From the NCBI GenBank assembly GCA_019634415.1, contig JAHQVJ010000178.1, forward strand, positions 1-64,000: 64,000 nt of DNA, given 5' to 3'. The position numbers and the translations under genes were made by a program. The notes under the pieces are model-generated. The model saw nothing but the letters and a program-made list of their open reading frames with translations. It had not been told where the DNA came from and did no database searches. Positions 25,117 through 34,045 of the stretch are shown here, piece after piece (position 1 is the first letter of the stretch; the number at the start of each line of letters is the position of its first letter). The DNA comes from Myxococcales bacterium. Its GTDB lineage: Bacteria > Myxococcota_A > UBA796 > GCA-2862545.

Positions 25117-26331
25117 CTATCGCCGCCAGAAGCCTCGGGAGCGGCGCGGCGTGCACTGTGCGGGACTGCGCATGCGCAGCGGCGAGTCGCGACCCACCTC
25201 CGTGCGGCGTGTGCCACCGGAGCTCGCCTCGGCGTCCACCCAGCCATCACGGGCTTCTTCCACGTCCTCCAGCCACGGAGCGATGGCTGATCGGTCCCGC
25301 GCGATGGCCGCCGCCAAGCGGATCCCCAGCGCGTGCACGGTGCGGCCGCGGCGAGCGGCCAGTGCCGCGACGAGTGCGTCGTGGCCTTCGAGCGAGAGCA
25401 TCACCAGCTCCCGATCGATGCGCTTCAGGCGCGCGAACAAGGGCGCCACGTCGCGGCCAGCCAGGAACGTGCGATACCAGCGAGCGGGCAGGCCCCCCGC
25501 TGCCCCGTGGCCGAAGTGGTCGTCCCACAGGTCGTTCGGGCTGCCCCCGCTGTTCATCGCCAGCGTGAACGCCACCAGTACCGGCGCCAGCTCGTCGCGT
25601 GCGCTCTGGGCGATCTCCTCCGCCCGATCTGGCCGGCACCGCACGGCCCAGATCCGGGCCCGTAGGAACTCCGCCTCGGGGGACCAGGTGTGCGCCCGTA
25701 CCCACGACTGGTTCAAGGCGAGCAGCGCACTGAGCGCCTCGGCCTCCGAGCCTGCGGCCAGCAGATCACGCGCCAGCGGCACCCGGCTGTGGGCCCACTC
25801 GGGGGTCTGCTCGGGGATCATCTCGAAGTAGGTGGCGGCGTTGGCGGGGCGGCCCAGCTGCTCGTAGACCTGCCCGATCCGGAGCAGGGCCTGGGACGGA
25901 GCGCCGTGGAAGGTGGCCTGCCGCCAGGTGCGCACGGCGGTGAGGAGGTTGCCCCGGGCGGCCTCGATATCGCCCAGCAGCAGCAGCGCGTCGGAGTAGA
26001 CCTCGGCGTCCGGGTAGACCTGCGACAGATGCCGAGCGGCGGCGCGCAGATCGCCGGTCTCGATGTGGGTCCGACCCAGCACGAGGTGCGCACGATCCCG
26101 CGTGGACCAGGGCAGCTTCGCCACCAGGGGCGGAGTGAGCACGGGCTGCAACGAGTCGTGATCTCCCACCCGATCGGCGAGCTCGAAGCGCAGCAGCGCT
26201 GCCTCGGCGTCCTCACCCAGCCACGGATCGAGGGTGACGGCCGCGGCCTCGATCCAGCCCGCACCGAGCAAGGCCCGTGCATCGTCCGCAGGGCCAGCCC
26301 ACACCGTTAGAGAGAGCCACCAAAGCCACAT
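25117..26331 (-). CDS. Exported TPR-repeat protein, 404 aa
   Basis: A short signal (MWLWWLSLTVWAG) is followed by tandem helical repeats of TPR or tetratricopeptide type across most of the length: LVLGRTHIETGDLRAAARHL, LLLLGDIEAARGNLLTAVRT, ALLRIGQVYEQLGRPANAAT, and so on. Such proteins act as periplasmic scaffolds. The C-terminal 40 residues are Arg-rich and low-complexity and may come from translation beyond the conserved part. It lies 44 nt downstream of pyrH on the same strand. The ATG at 26331 has only a weak AGGG ahead of it. No specific partner can be named. Confidence 0.8.
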   Translation of the reverse strand: MWLWWLSLTVWAGPADDARALLGAGWIEAAAVTLDPWLGEDAEAALLRFELADRVGDHDSLQPVLTPPLVAKLPWSTRDRAHLVLGRTHIETGDLRAAARHLSQVYPDAEVYSDALLLLGDIEAARGNLLTAVRTWRQATFHGAPSQALLRIGQVYEQLGRPANAATYFEMIPEQTPEWAHSRVPLARDLLAAGSEAEALSALLALNQSWVRAHTWSPEAEFLRARIWAVRCRPDRAEEIAQSARDELAPVLVAFTLAMNSGGSPNDLWDDHFGHGAAGGLPARWYRTFLAGRDVAPLFARLKRIDRELVMLSLEGHDALVAALAARRGRTVHALGIRLAAAIARDRSAIAPWLEDVEEARDGWVDAEASSGGTRRTEVGRDSPLRMRSPAQCTPRRSRGFWRR

Positions 26332-26375
26332 CCCTGCCAGTTTACATGAACTTCACAGGGGTGTGGGGCAGTTCG

Positions 26376-27110
26376 TCAGCCTTGCACGGTGGGGATGTCG
26401 CGGCCCACCAGTGTGCCCACGTCCTCGCCCTGGCACAGGCGCACGGCGGCCCCCTCCAGGTCGAAGTCGAAGACGTGCACGGGCATGCCGTGGTCGCGCG
26501 CGAGCAGCAGCGCCGACTGATCCATGGCGCGCAGGTTCTGTCGGATGGCGTCGTCGCTCGACAGGGTCTTGAAGCGCTTCGCGCCCGGGTGCACCTTCGG
26601 ATCGGCGTCGTAGATGGCGTCGATGCCGTGCTTGGCGGTGAGCACCGCGTCGCAGCGGGTCTCGATGGCGCGCTGCGTGGCGGGGTAGTCCGTGGTCACG
26701 TAGGGCTGGCCGATGCCCCCCGACAGGATCACCACGCGCCCCTTCTCCAGGTGGCGGATGGCCCGCAGGCGGATGTAGGGCTCCGCCATCGAGGGGATGG
26801 GCATGGCCGTCATGAGCCGGACCTCGAGGTCCGTGGCGTCCAGCGCGGCCCGCAGCAGCACGCCGTTGATCACGGTGCCGAGCATGCCCATGTTGTCGGC
26901 CTCGGCCTGCTCGATCTTCCAGTCGTTGGCGAGGTTGCCACGGAAGATGTTGCCGCCCCCCACCACCGTGACCACGTCGACGCCGATGCGGCGCAGGCTC
27001 ATGATCTCGCCCACGATGTGGTCGATGGCCCGTCGCGCGAAGGTCCGGGTGCGATCGCCACCGGCCATCGCTGCTCCAGACAGCTTGAGGAGCACTCGCC
27101 GGTACCGCAT
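26376..27110 (-). CDS. pyrH: UMP kinase, 244 aa
   Basis: PyrH phosphorylates UMP to UDP in pyrimidine nucleotide synthesis; the bacterial enzyme is a hexameric amino-acid-kinase fold. Present are VVGGGNIFRG, ADNMGMLGTVINGV, the phosphate loop region GGIGQPYVTTD, and the AIYDADPK metal-site motif. The ATG at 27110 has GGAG upstream at good spacing; a GTG 12 nt earlier is less likely. The N-terminal motif reads KLSGAAMAGG where almost all UMP kinases have KLSGEA, a Glu-to-Ala change. The gene is not in its common rpsB-tsf-pyrH-frr context but between an MscS channel and a TPR gene. It may be the sole or a second copy. Confidence 0.93.
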   Translation of the reverse strand: MRYRRVLLKLSGAAMAGGDRTRTFARRAIDHIVGEIMSLRRIGVDVVTVVGGGNIFRGNLANDWKIEQAEADNMGMLGTVINGVLLRAALDATDLEVRLMTAMPIPSMAEPYIRLRAIRHLEKGRVVILSGGIGQPYVTTDYPATQRAIETRCDAVLTAKHGIDAIYDADPKVHPGAKRFKTLSSDDAIRQNLRAMDQSALLLARDHGMPVHVFDFDLEGAAVRLCQGEDVGTLVGRDIPTVQG

Positions 27111-27167
27111 CTCGACTCCCACGATGGAGGGGGTGTATCTGAACGCGGTGACCGCGCCAGTCGGTCC

Positions 27168-28028
27168 CTACTTGGCTGCTGCGCTCTCGGCGGCAGCGGC
27201 GTTGTGCACCACCATCTGCGGGAACGGGATGTCGATCCCCTCGCGGTTCAGCGCGTCGTAGCAGGCGGTCCGCACGTCGGCGAGGGCCGCGAGGTAGTCG
27301 GCGGACTTGCACCAGGCCATCACGTTGAAGTCGATGGAGCTGGCGCCCATGGCCACGAAGGCCACGGCCACGCCGGGCTCGTCGAGGACGACCTCGCACG
27401 AGGCGGCGGCGTCGGCGAGGATCTTCTGCACCTTCACCGGATCGCTGCCGTAGGCCACGCCCACGGGGATGTCGGCGCGCAGCGTGCCCAAGGTGGTGTG
27501 GTTGATGATGGTGCCGGCCATGATGGCGCCGTTGGGCACGATGATCTTCTCGTTGTTGGGCGTGTGCATCGTGGTGGCGAACAGCCCGATCTCCTGTACC
27601 GCGCCCGTCTCTCCGCCGGCGGTCACCTTGTCGCCGATAGTGAAGGGGCGGAACACGAGGATCATGACGCCACTGGCGAAGTGCGACAGGGTGCCCTGCA
27701 GCGCGAGGCCCACGGCGAGGCCGGCGGAGGCGAACACCGCCACGAGGCTGGTGGTCTGCAGGCCCACGGCCTCCAGCGCGGCGATCACCGACGCACCGAT
27801 GAGGGTCCAGCGCAGCAGCGAGGCGAGGAATCGGCCGAGTGCGACGTCGAGGTTCTGGCTCTGCACGAAGCGCAGGGTGGCGTTGTAGGCCCAGCCGGCG
27901 ATCCACCAGCCGATGGCGAAGATCACCAGAGCGGTTGCCGCCGAGATCCCAATGTCGATGGCGGTGACGACGTAGCCGGCTTGCTCGGGACTCACGCCAA
28001 AGGTGTTGATCACTTGTTCGGGGGTCAT
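27168..28028 (-). CDS. MscS-family small-conductance mechanosensitive channel, 286 aa
   Basis: The channel opens under membrane tension to release solutes on osmotic downshock. Three N-terminal membrane segments are visible: IGISAATALVIFAIGWWIAG, a second around LRWTLIGASVIAALEAVG, and the pore helix ASAGLAVGLALQGTLSHFA with its Gly/Ala packing pattern. A beta domain follows (FRPFTIGDKV, IVPNGAIMAGTIINH). The ATG at 28028 has AGGAGAGGG upstream; an alternative longer start at 28073 lacks one. Length matches the E. coli MscS class. It precedes pyrH by 57 nt on the same strand. Confidence 0.95.
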   Translation of the reverse strand: MTPEQVINTFGVSPEQAGYVVTAIDIGISAATALVIFAIGWWIAGWAYNATLRFVQSQNLDVALGRFLASLLRWTLIGASVIAALEAVGLQTTSLVAVFASAGLAVGLALQGTLSHFASGVMILVFRPFTIGDKVTAGGETGAVQEIGLFATTMHTPNNEKIIVPNGAIMAGTIINHTTLGTLRADIPVGVAYGSDPVKVQKILADAAASCEVVLDEPGVAVAFVAMGASSIDFNVMAWCKSADYLAALADVRTACYDALNREGIDIPFPQMVVHNAAAAESAAAK

Positions 28029-28121
28029 CGCCCTCTCCTTGTTCGAGGTCGACCCGCCAGTAGTCACGAACACACAGTTGCGGCAACTCCAGGTGAGACG
28101 TTCGTTACCCGATGGTGTCGG

Positions 28122-30635
28122 TCACTCGTCCACGTAGCCGAGCTCGCGTAGCTGCTGCTGCAGATCGGGGTGGAACCCGGGCACCTCGACGCCGTCGGGC
28201 TCGGGCACCCAGGCCAGGTCCACGTGAGCGGAGATGCGCGGATCGCCTGCTCGCAGGAAGATGGTGGCGGCGGGCCGATCCACCAGGGGCTCGTCGATCG
28301 TGACGGCGTTGCCGGCGTGCAGCTTGCGACCCACGAAGGTGATGGCCAGGCCCTTCGGCTCGAGCGCGCTGCCCGTGGGCAGCAGGTAGAGCAGCGACGG
28401 GGGAGGTGTGCGCGCGGGCACGTCGAGCTGCACGCGGCCGTCCACGAGCTCGGGAGCGGCCTGGTGGCGTCTGCCTCGGGGCAGGTACCCCAGCCACGCT
28501 GCGTCGATGCCGTCTGGATGGCTGAGGGTGACCTGGACTGGGTCGGCGAGGGGAGCGGCGCGCAGCGACACCCGCCACACCCGGCGCACGGGTCTGCCCA
28601 GGGCCTCGGAGAGGCGCTCGGGATAGCTCGCCAGATCCGGATCGGAGGCCGCACGGTTCTTGAGCTCGAGCGGATCGGTCTTCACGGCGAACAGCTGCTG
28701 GGAGCCGTCGCGGTCCCACCACTTGCGATCCTCGGTGAGCACGCCCCACCCGTCTTCGCCGTAGAGCGGTCGACCGAAGGCCTGGGGACGCGCCGCCAGC
28801 GCCTCGGCTGCCCCGGTCTTGCCCCAGGAAAGGTCCACCAGGGAGCGACCGGCACCCTCGGGGGTGGGCAGCCCCACCACGTCGAGCACGGTGGGGGTGA
28901 CGTCGAGCAGCGACACGGGGGCGTCGTGCACTCCAGCAGGCAGGCGGGGGCTGCGGATCGACAGGGCCACCCGCATGACCTCGTCGTGGAAGGTGTGGCC
29001 GTGCTCGAAGCTGCCGTGCTCCCAGAACTCCTCGCCGTGATCCGACAACAGCACCACCGTGGCGTCGTTGCCAGCGGCGTGGAGCAACGGAAGCAGCGCT
29101 GTGTCCATGGCGCGGATGTTCTGGTCGTAGCGCCCCACGACGTAGGCCTTGACGTCCTCGAAGCCGGGAACCCCTTCGTACCAGCGGAGGATCTCCGACC
29201 GCGTCAGCGGCCCGAGCTCCCGAGGCATGTCGCCGGTGAACAGCCCGTCGAAGTCGTCGTCGCCCTCGTAGGGCAGGTGAGGCTCCATGAAGTGCACCAT
29301 GAGCAGCACGTCTCGGTCGCCGTGGGCCTCGAGGATGTCCTGGGCGCGGCGCACCAGACTGGGGGCGTCGAGGCGGTGCAGGTAGGTGTAGCGGTCCCAG
29401 CCCAGGTGCAGGTCGAAGGGGTGCGACAGGAAGGCGTTGGCGACCAGGGCCTCGGTGCGGAAGCCGGCGTCGCCGAGCTGCTCGGGCAGCGTGGGCACCT
29501 CGTAGTAGCGCTCGGGCTGCACACCGGTGAGCAAGGCGCGCGCCGATGGCAGGGTCCAGGGCGCCACGGAGCGGGCCTCGGTGAACACGGACGCGTGGGT
29601 GGACCAGCGATCGAGCACCGGCGAGGTCTCGCGCTCGTAGCCCATGAAGCCGAGGTGATCGGGCCGCAGCGTGTCGGCGAAGAGGAGCACCACCCGCGTG
29701 GGGCGATCCTTGGGCGTGTAGACGGTGGGACCCTCCAGCAAGACGTAGTCGAAGAGCGGGTTGTCCCCAGGCTCCGTGGTGAGGACCAGGCGGATGGTCT
29801 GGTTCTCCCAGCGAGCCAGATCGAAGCGACCCACCGTGGGACCGCCGGGTGTCGCCGACACGGAACCGAGCTGGGTCACCGTGCCCTCGTGCTCCACGCT
29901 CACGACGACACGGGCTCCGTCGCTGGTGCGCGCCGTCACGATGCTGCTGGGCAGGATCAGGGCCTCGAAGGCCAGACGGCCGCGCTCGGGCACGGTCACG
30001 TCGAAGGCGGCGGTGGCGGGAGCGGGCAGGAACAGGCCCGCGTGGGACGACTCGCCCACCACCATCGTGCGATGCGCGAAGGTGGCGGCGTCGGTGTCGG
30101 CGTGCGCGAAGTTCAGCCCGTTCTCGGTGTTGGTGGCCTTGGGGAAGCGCACCTTGTACTGCTTTGCCTTCGGCGCAGGCGACCCGACGGGCACCCCGAT
30201 GAACAGGTAGTCCTCGTCGAAGCCCCAGCTGCCTTCCCTGCGTGCCCGTCGCGAGAAGGGAAGCGGGCCCGTCGAGGGATCGGGGCCCAGCACCAGCAGG
30301 CCCGGCGGTGGGAAGTTGCCGAGCACGTGGGTGCCGCCTGCCTCGGCGGGCAGCAAGCTGCGGTGCACGGGCATCGGAACCCGCCAGATGTCGGTGTCGG
30401 CCTTGCTGTCGTGGCGCTCGAAGGGTCCACGCAGCCCGATGATGGCGGGGGCGGGGCGCCCCGAAGGGCGGCTGGACGGAGGCAGCTCCAGCACGGCGGC
30501 GGGGACGTCTCGTCCCAGCGCCAGCGCCGTGGACGCGAGCGGCTCGGGCGCGCTGATCGGATCGGCGGGGGGGGCGTCGAGGAAGGCCGCATCGGGTCCG
30601 AAGAGCCCACAGGCCAGTGTCGTCAGGATCCACAT
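28122..30635 (-). CDS. Sulfatase/phosphotransferase-fold lipoprotein, 837 aa
   Basis: An 8-residue signal (MWILTTLAC) makes this a lipoprotein; an in-frame TAA upstream rules out a longer signal. An N-terminal beta-rich region (to about 320) precedes an alkaline-phosphatase-superfamily sulfatase domain with the metal loop LFADTLRPDHLGF, then SVAPWTLPSARALLTG, HFMEPHLPYEG, and LLSDHGEEFWEHGSFEHGH. Classic sulfatases have a formylglycine Cys or Ser in CxPSR; here the position is Thr (WTLPSA), as in phosphoethanolamine- or phosphoglycerol-transfer relatives. A beta domain of about 150 residues ends the protein. Substrate unknown; it could be a cell-envelope glycan or lipid. It is divergent from the methyltransferase gene. 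Confidence 0.88.
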   Translation of the reverse strand: MWILTTLACGLFGPDAAFLDAPPADPISAPEPLASTALALGRDVPAAVLELPPSSRPSGRPAPAIIGLRGPFERHDSKADTDIWRVPMPVHRSLLPAEAGGTHVLGNFPPPGLLVLGPDPSTGPLPFSRRARREGSWGFDEDYLFIGVPVGSPAPKAKQYKVRFPKATNTENGLNFAHADTDAATFAHRTMVVGESSHAGLFLPAPATAAFDVTVPERGRLAFEALILPSSIVTARTSDGARVVVSVEHEGTVTQLGSVSATPGGPTVGRFDLARWENQTIRLVLTTEPGDNPLFDYVLLEGPTVYTPKDRPTRVVLLFADTLRPDHLGFMGYERETSPVLDRWSTHASVFTEARSVAPWTLPSARALLTGVQPERYYEVPTLPEQLGDAGFRTEALVANAFLSHPFDLHLGWDRYTYLHRLDAPSLVRRAQDILEAHGDRDVLLMVHFMEPHLPYEGDDDFDGLFTGDMPRELGPLTRSEILRWYEGVPGFEDVKAYVVGRYDQNIRAMDTALLPLLHAAGNDATVVLLSDHGEEFWEHGSFEHGHTFHDEVMRVALSIRSPRLPAGVHDAPVSLLDVTPTVLDVVGLPTPEGAGRSLVDLSWGKTGAAEALAARPQAFGRPLYGEDGWGVLTEDRKWWDRDGSQQLFAVKTDPLELKNRAASDPDLASYPERLSEALGRPVRRVWRVSLRAAPLADPVQVTLSHPDGIDAAWLGYLPRGRRHQAAPELVDGRVQLDVPARTPPPSLLYLLPTGSALEPKGLAITFVGRKLHAGNAVTIDEPLVDRPAATIFLRAGDPRISAHVDLAWVPEPDGVEVPGFHPDLQQQLRELGYVDE

Positions 30636-30681
30636 CAGCCCGCCTTTAACGAGGGGGGCCGTCGCTGGTTACCCGCGAGGG

Positions 30682-31677
30682 GTGCACGACTCCACCTTCA
30701 GCGCTGCCTTGCAACGCCGCCGCGACTGGCTCGATGCCTGGCACAGCGAGGGGACCGACATCTACCGGCTGCTGCACGGTGCGGTGGAGGGGGCCCCCGG
30801 TGTGGCGGTGGATCGCTACGGCCCGATCCTGCTCGTGCAGACCTGGCGGGAGCCCCTTGCCGAGGGGGCGCTGCAGGAGTGGGTGGAGCAGGCCGGCCAG
30901 GCGGTGGGCGCCGAGCTGACGGGAGTGTGGAACCATCGGGAAAAGCCCATCGACTTCGAGCGCTGGTTCCCGCTGGACGCGCTCGACGCCCACGGCCACG
31001 AGCTCGGGCTGCAGTTCGACGTGCGGCCTCGCCATCGCGGGCAGGATCCGCTGCTGTTCGTGGACCTGCGGTCGGTTCGGCGGCGGATCCGCGGGGCGGT
31101 GGCGGGCAAGCGGGTGCTGAACTTGTTCGCCTACACCTGCGGAGTGGGGCTCGCAGCGGCTGCGGGCGGTGCGCAGGACGTGCTCAACGTGGACTGGGCG
31201 GGCTCGGCGCTGGCGGTGGGCCGCCACAACGCCGAGCGCAACGACGTGCCCGACGTGCAGCGCTTCCTCGAAGAGGACTGCCTGGCGGCCATGCGCCAGC
31301 TGGGGGGCCTGCCGGTGGGGGGGCGTCGCGGGAAGCGGGGGCGCTTCACCCGCCTCGCGCCGGACGCCTTCGATCTGGTGGTGCTCGACCCGCCGCGCTG
31401 GTCCACCTCTCGCTTCGGTGCCGTGGACGTGGTGCGCGACTACCCCGGGCTGTTCAAGCCAGCGCTGTGCTGCACGGTGCCCGGTGGCACCGTGGTGGCC
31501 ACCAACCACGTCCCGTCCGTGGATCTGGACGACTGGCTCGAGGTGCTGCAGCGCTGCGCGCGCAAGGCGGGTCGGCCCCTCGCCGAGGTGGAGGTGATGA
31601 CGCCCGAGGCGGACGTGCCGAGTCCCGACGGTCGGCCCCCGCTCAAGGTGGCCTGGTGCACTACGGCAGCGGGTTGA
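30682..31677 (+). CDS. Class I SAM-dependent rRNA methyltransferase (RlmI/RlmK type), 331 aa
   Basis: The family methylates 23S rRNA bases (5-methylcytosine or 7-methylguanine). Visible: VAVDRYGPILLVQTW (PUA-adjacent beta region), GQDPLLFVDLRSVRRRI, the SAM-binding glycine loop VLNLFAYTCGVGLAAAAGG, the acidic NVDWAGSAL and the catalytic-type DPPRWSTS. The start is GTG 30682 because upstream open sequence lacks family similarity. Its 3' end overlaps the DUF2752 gene by 17 nt tail-to-tail. Which nucleotide it modifies cannot be told from sequence. The DPPR form of the usual DPPS/F motif is slightly unusual. Confidence 0.88.
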   Translation: MHDSTFSAALQRRRDWLDAWHSEGTDIYRLLHGAVEGAPGVAVDRYGPILLVQTWREPLAEGALQEWVEQAGQAVGAELTGVWNHREKPIDFERWFPLDALDAHGHELGLQFDVRPRHRGQDPLLFVDLRSVRRRIRGAVAGKRVLNLFAYTCGVGLAAAAGGAQDVLNVDWAGSALAVGRHNAERNDVPDVQRFLEEDCLAAMRQLGGLPVGGRRGKRGRFTRLAPDAFDLVVLDPPRWSTSRFGAVDVVRDYPGLFKPALCCTVPGGTVVATNHVPSVDLDDWLEVLQRCARKAGRPLAEVEVMTPEADVPSPDGRPPLKVAWCTTAAG

Positions 31678-32143
31678 CGCCGAACAGGCGCAGCACCCAC
31701 GGGATCGCGTACAGGCCCACCAGCCAGAAGGTGCCCCAGGCGACGTTGAGCTGCCAGGGGGGCTGTGCGGCCTCGGGATCGCGCCGCAGCAGACGGATCG
31801 CTCCCACGACGCCTGCGATCTGGATCCACAGCAGCAGGGCCAGCCCAGCGGGGTTGTAGAAGAACGCCGTGACGGGCTCGAGGCGCGCGGCGTGCACCCA
31901 GCTGCGCGTCATACCGCACTGGGGGCACGGTGCCCCCGTGAGCACGATGAGGGCGCAGGTGTCGCCGAAGCGCGTGCCGTCGGGGAAGTAGACGAACTCG
32001 TCGCCCCCGGGATGGAAGAGCAGCGACGCCGCCAGCGACAGCGCCGCGGTGGCCACCAGCACGGTGGGCCAGATCCACCACGCGAGCTGCACCCGGGACA
32101 GGCGCATCCCCCACTCGTCCAGCCGTCGGAGCCAAGAGGTCAC
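31661..32143 (-). CDS. DUF2752 membrane protein, 160 aa
   Basis: The core motif GAPCPQCGMTRSW followed by FYNPAGLAL is the family signature (CPxCGxTR and NPxxL). At least three hydrophobic segments are present, around IWPTVLVATAALSLAASLLF, AGLALLLWIQIAGVVGAI and FWLVGLYAIPWVL. The CxxC could bind metal or redox-cycle. The GTG start at 32143 overlaps the stop of the pseudouridine synthase as GTGA, with AGAGG upstream; longer starts are internal to that gene. The function of DUF2752 is unknown to me. It is translationally coupled to the pseudouridine synthase. Confidence 0.85.
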   Translation of the reverse strand: MTSWLRRLDEWGMRLSRVQLAWWIWPTVLVATAALSLAASLLFHPGGDEFVYFPDGTRFGDTCALIVLTGAPCPQCGMTRSWVHAARLEPVTAFFYNPAGLALLLWIQIAGVVGAIRLLRRDPEAAQPPWQLNVAWGTFWLVGLYAIPWVLRLFGVNPLP

Positions 32144-32838
32144 GACGCCTCTGTAGCGTCGGCTTCCGGGGATCCCAAGATGCCGGGGCACAGCCGCACG
32201 GCCTCGTCGAACCAGGGCATCTGCCGCCACACGTGAAGCAGATCCTCGGGCACGGGGCAGCTCGCCTCGACGGGGGGGAGGCCCTCGGGCCGTAGGCTAA
32301 GGGACAGGCAGTGCAGCCCGAGGCGGGGCAGGGCGTAGTGCTCTCGCCACCAGCGGTTGATCTTGGTGTCGCCGTGCTTGCTGTCGCCCAGCACGGGGTG
32401 GGACAGGTCTCGGCAGTGGCGGCGCACCTGGTGGAAACGTCCCGTGGCTGGACGCGCCAGGATCAGGGAGCACCGCGGATCGTCGCTGCCCACCAGGGGG
32501 GTGAGGTGGGTCTGCGCTTCCTTGAGCACGCCGTGGGAGTCCTTCATGGGGGTGCTCACGGTGGTGGGCTCGCCGATGGCGTGGCCGCGCACGAAGGCCA
32601 GGTACTGCTTGGTGCCTTCCTTCAGGGCGCGCTGCAGCGTGCCGGTGACCGACCGGTCGAGCGACAGCAGCAGGCACCCCGACGTGGGACGGTCCAGGCG
32701 GTGCACGGGGGAGACGTCGGGGCCCATCTGGCGGCGCACTGCGCGCATCACCGTGTCGCGCTCGTTCACCATCTTGCTGCGATGGACGGGCAGCCCTGCG
32801 GGCTTCGCCACCACGGCCCACACCTCCGAACGGGCCAC
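32140..32838 (-). CDS. RluA/TruC-type pseudouridine synthase, about 232 aa
   Basis: It would isomerise uridines in tRNA or rRNA. The catalytic Asp is in HRLDRPTSG; also seen are VVAKPAGLPVHRS (the KPAGxxVH entry strand), QYLAFVRG and TGRFHQVRRH. No S4 domain is present, as in TruC/RluE-like enzymes. The start is uncertain: the GTG at 32838 begins close to the conserved fold, and the open frame extends to 32934 without a good ribosome binding site. The stop overlaps the DUF2752 GTG. It is divergent from the lipoprotein gene at 32951. Confidence 0.87.
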   Translation of the reverse strand: MARSEVWAVVAKPAGLPVHRSKMVNERDTVMRAVRRQMGPDVSPVHRLDRPTSGCLLLSLDRSVTGTLQRALKEGTKQYLAFVRGHAIGEPTTVSTPMKDSHGVLKEAQTHLTPLVGSDDPRCSLILARPATGRFHQVRRHCRDLSHPVLGDSKHGDTKINRWWREHYALPRLGLHCLSLSLRPEGLPPVEASCPVPEDLLHVWRQMPWFDEAVRLCPGILGSPEADATEAS

Positions 32839-32950
32839 TACGCGCAGATGTCGGGCGACGTGGCCTCCACCGGTTGCCGCCGCATGGTAGCATCCGCCCC
32901 GAACAGCGGCAACGGCGGCATTCAAGCTGCGCAATTAGGAAGTGTCAGGC

Positions 32951-34045
32951 ATGTCGAGGACCTCCGTACTGATCGCGATGGTGGCGCTGGCCGTGGGCTG
33001 CGCGGGCCGCAGCTGGCGGGTGGCCAAGGAGACGCACACCGGGCTGGCCTACCGGACCTTCGCCACCGAGAATCCGGATCATCCCAAGTTCGATCTGGCC
33101 ATGGAGCGTGCCGAGGCCCTGGACTGGACCGATGCCACCGCGCTGGACACCCCCGAGGGCTACCAGGCCTTCCTGGGCGCCCACCCTCGCAGCGAGCACT
33201 CGACGGACGCGATGGTGATGGCCGAGGCGCGGAGCTGGGATCGGGCCCGGGAGGCCCGCACGCCCGAGGCGCTGTCGGCGTTCCTCGCGCGCTATCCCGA
33301 CTCTGCGCAGTCCGAGGAGGCGCGGCTGCTGGTGGAGGAGGCCTGGTACGAGCGCGCGAAGTCCGAGGCCACCGAGGCGGCGTGGAGCCGCTATCTGGTG
33401 CGCTACCCCGAGGGGCGCTGGATCACCGAGGCCCAGGAGCAGCGGGAGCGGCTGGCCTGGATGACCACCCAGGCGAAGAACACGCGGCTGGCCTACGAGC
33501 AGTTCGCCATGCGCTTTCCCTTCTCCGAGCACCGCGACGCGGCGATGGAGTGGCTCCACAAGTCGCGCGTGAGCCGGCTGCAGCCAGTGGTGGTACTCGA
33601 CGAGGCGGCGGTGCCCGAGGGGCAGCGAGCCACGCTGGTCTACGACGTGCGCCAGGAGTTCGACGATACCCTGGTCTACGATCTGCGGGGGGACTTCCGC
33701 ATGCGCCGCACGATCATGGTGGATCTGAAGGGTGGCCCGGCTCCCCATCCGCAGAAGGCCTACGGCAAGCAGGACGACACGGGCTTGCTCGTGCTCACCT
33801 ACAGCGAGTCTCCGGGGCGCCGCTTCGAGCCCTCGGGGCGAGCCACCGACATCGTCGCCACCTTGGAGCTGTACGTGCCCGCCACCACCACGCCGGTTTG
33901 GTCGGAGCGCCTCGAGGCCACCACGCCCGAGCGCGCGACGGGGGCCACGGAGAAGGCACTGCACGACGCGGCACTGGCGGAGCTGGGGAGTCGGCTGCGC
34001 GGCTACGCGGACGGGCTGGCCTTAGAGCGACGGGAGACCCGATGA
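32951..34045 (+). CDS. TPR-like lipoprotein of unknown function, 364 aa
   Basis: MSRTSVLIAMVALAVGC is a normal lipoprotein signal (lipobox AVGC) with one Arg, preceded by AGGA 10 nt upstream of ATG 32951. Residues 30-215 are short paired helices of TPR type (YRTFATENPDHPKFDLAMERA, AFLGAHPRSEHSTDAMVMAEA, FLARYPDSAQSEEARLLVEE), as in YbgF/BamD-like proteins. The C-terminal half is beta-rich (ATLVYDVRQEFDDTLVYDLR). Its stop is in an ATGA overlap with the UPF0462 gene, so the two are coupled. An outer-membrane or envelope scaffold role is inferred. Confidence 0.78.
   Translation: MSRTSVLIAMVALAVGCAGRSWRVAKETHTGLAYRTFATENPDHPKFDLAMERAEALDWTDATALDTPEGYQAFLGAHPRSEHSTDAMVMAEARSWDRAREARTPEALSAFLARYPDSAQSEEARLLVEEAWYERAKSEATEAAWSRYLVRYPEGRWITEAQEQRERLAWMTTQAKNTRLAYEQFAMRFPFSEHRDAAMEWLHKSRVSRLQPVVVLDEAAVPEGQRATLVYDVRQEFDDTLVYDLRGDFRMRRTIMVDLKGGPAPHPQKAYGKQDDTGLLVLTYSESPGRRFEPSGRATDIVATLELYVPATTTPVWSERLEATTPERATGATEKALHDAALAELGSRLRGYADGLALERRETR

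Noticed and set aside
28170..31859. A plus-strand open frame of 1229 codons antisense to the sulfatase-like gene
   Set aside because: The opposite strand has clear sulfatase motifs, and the translation is low-complexity, rich in Gly/Arg/Val. It then shadows the methyltransferase in another frame.
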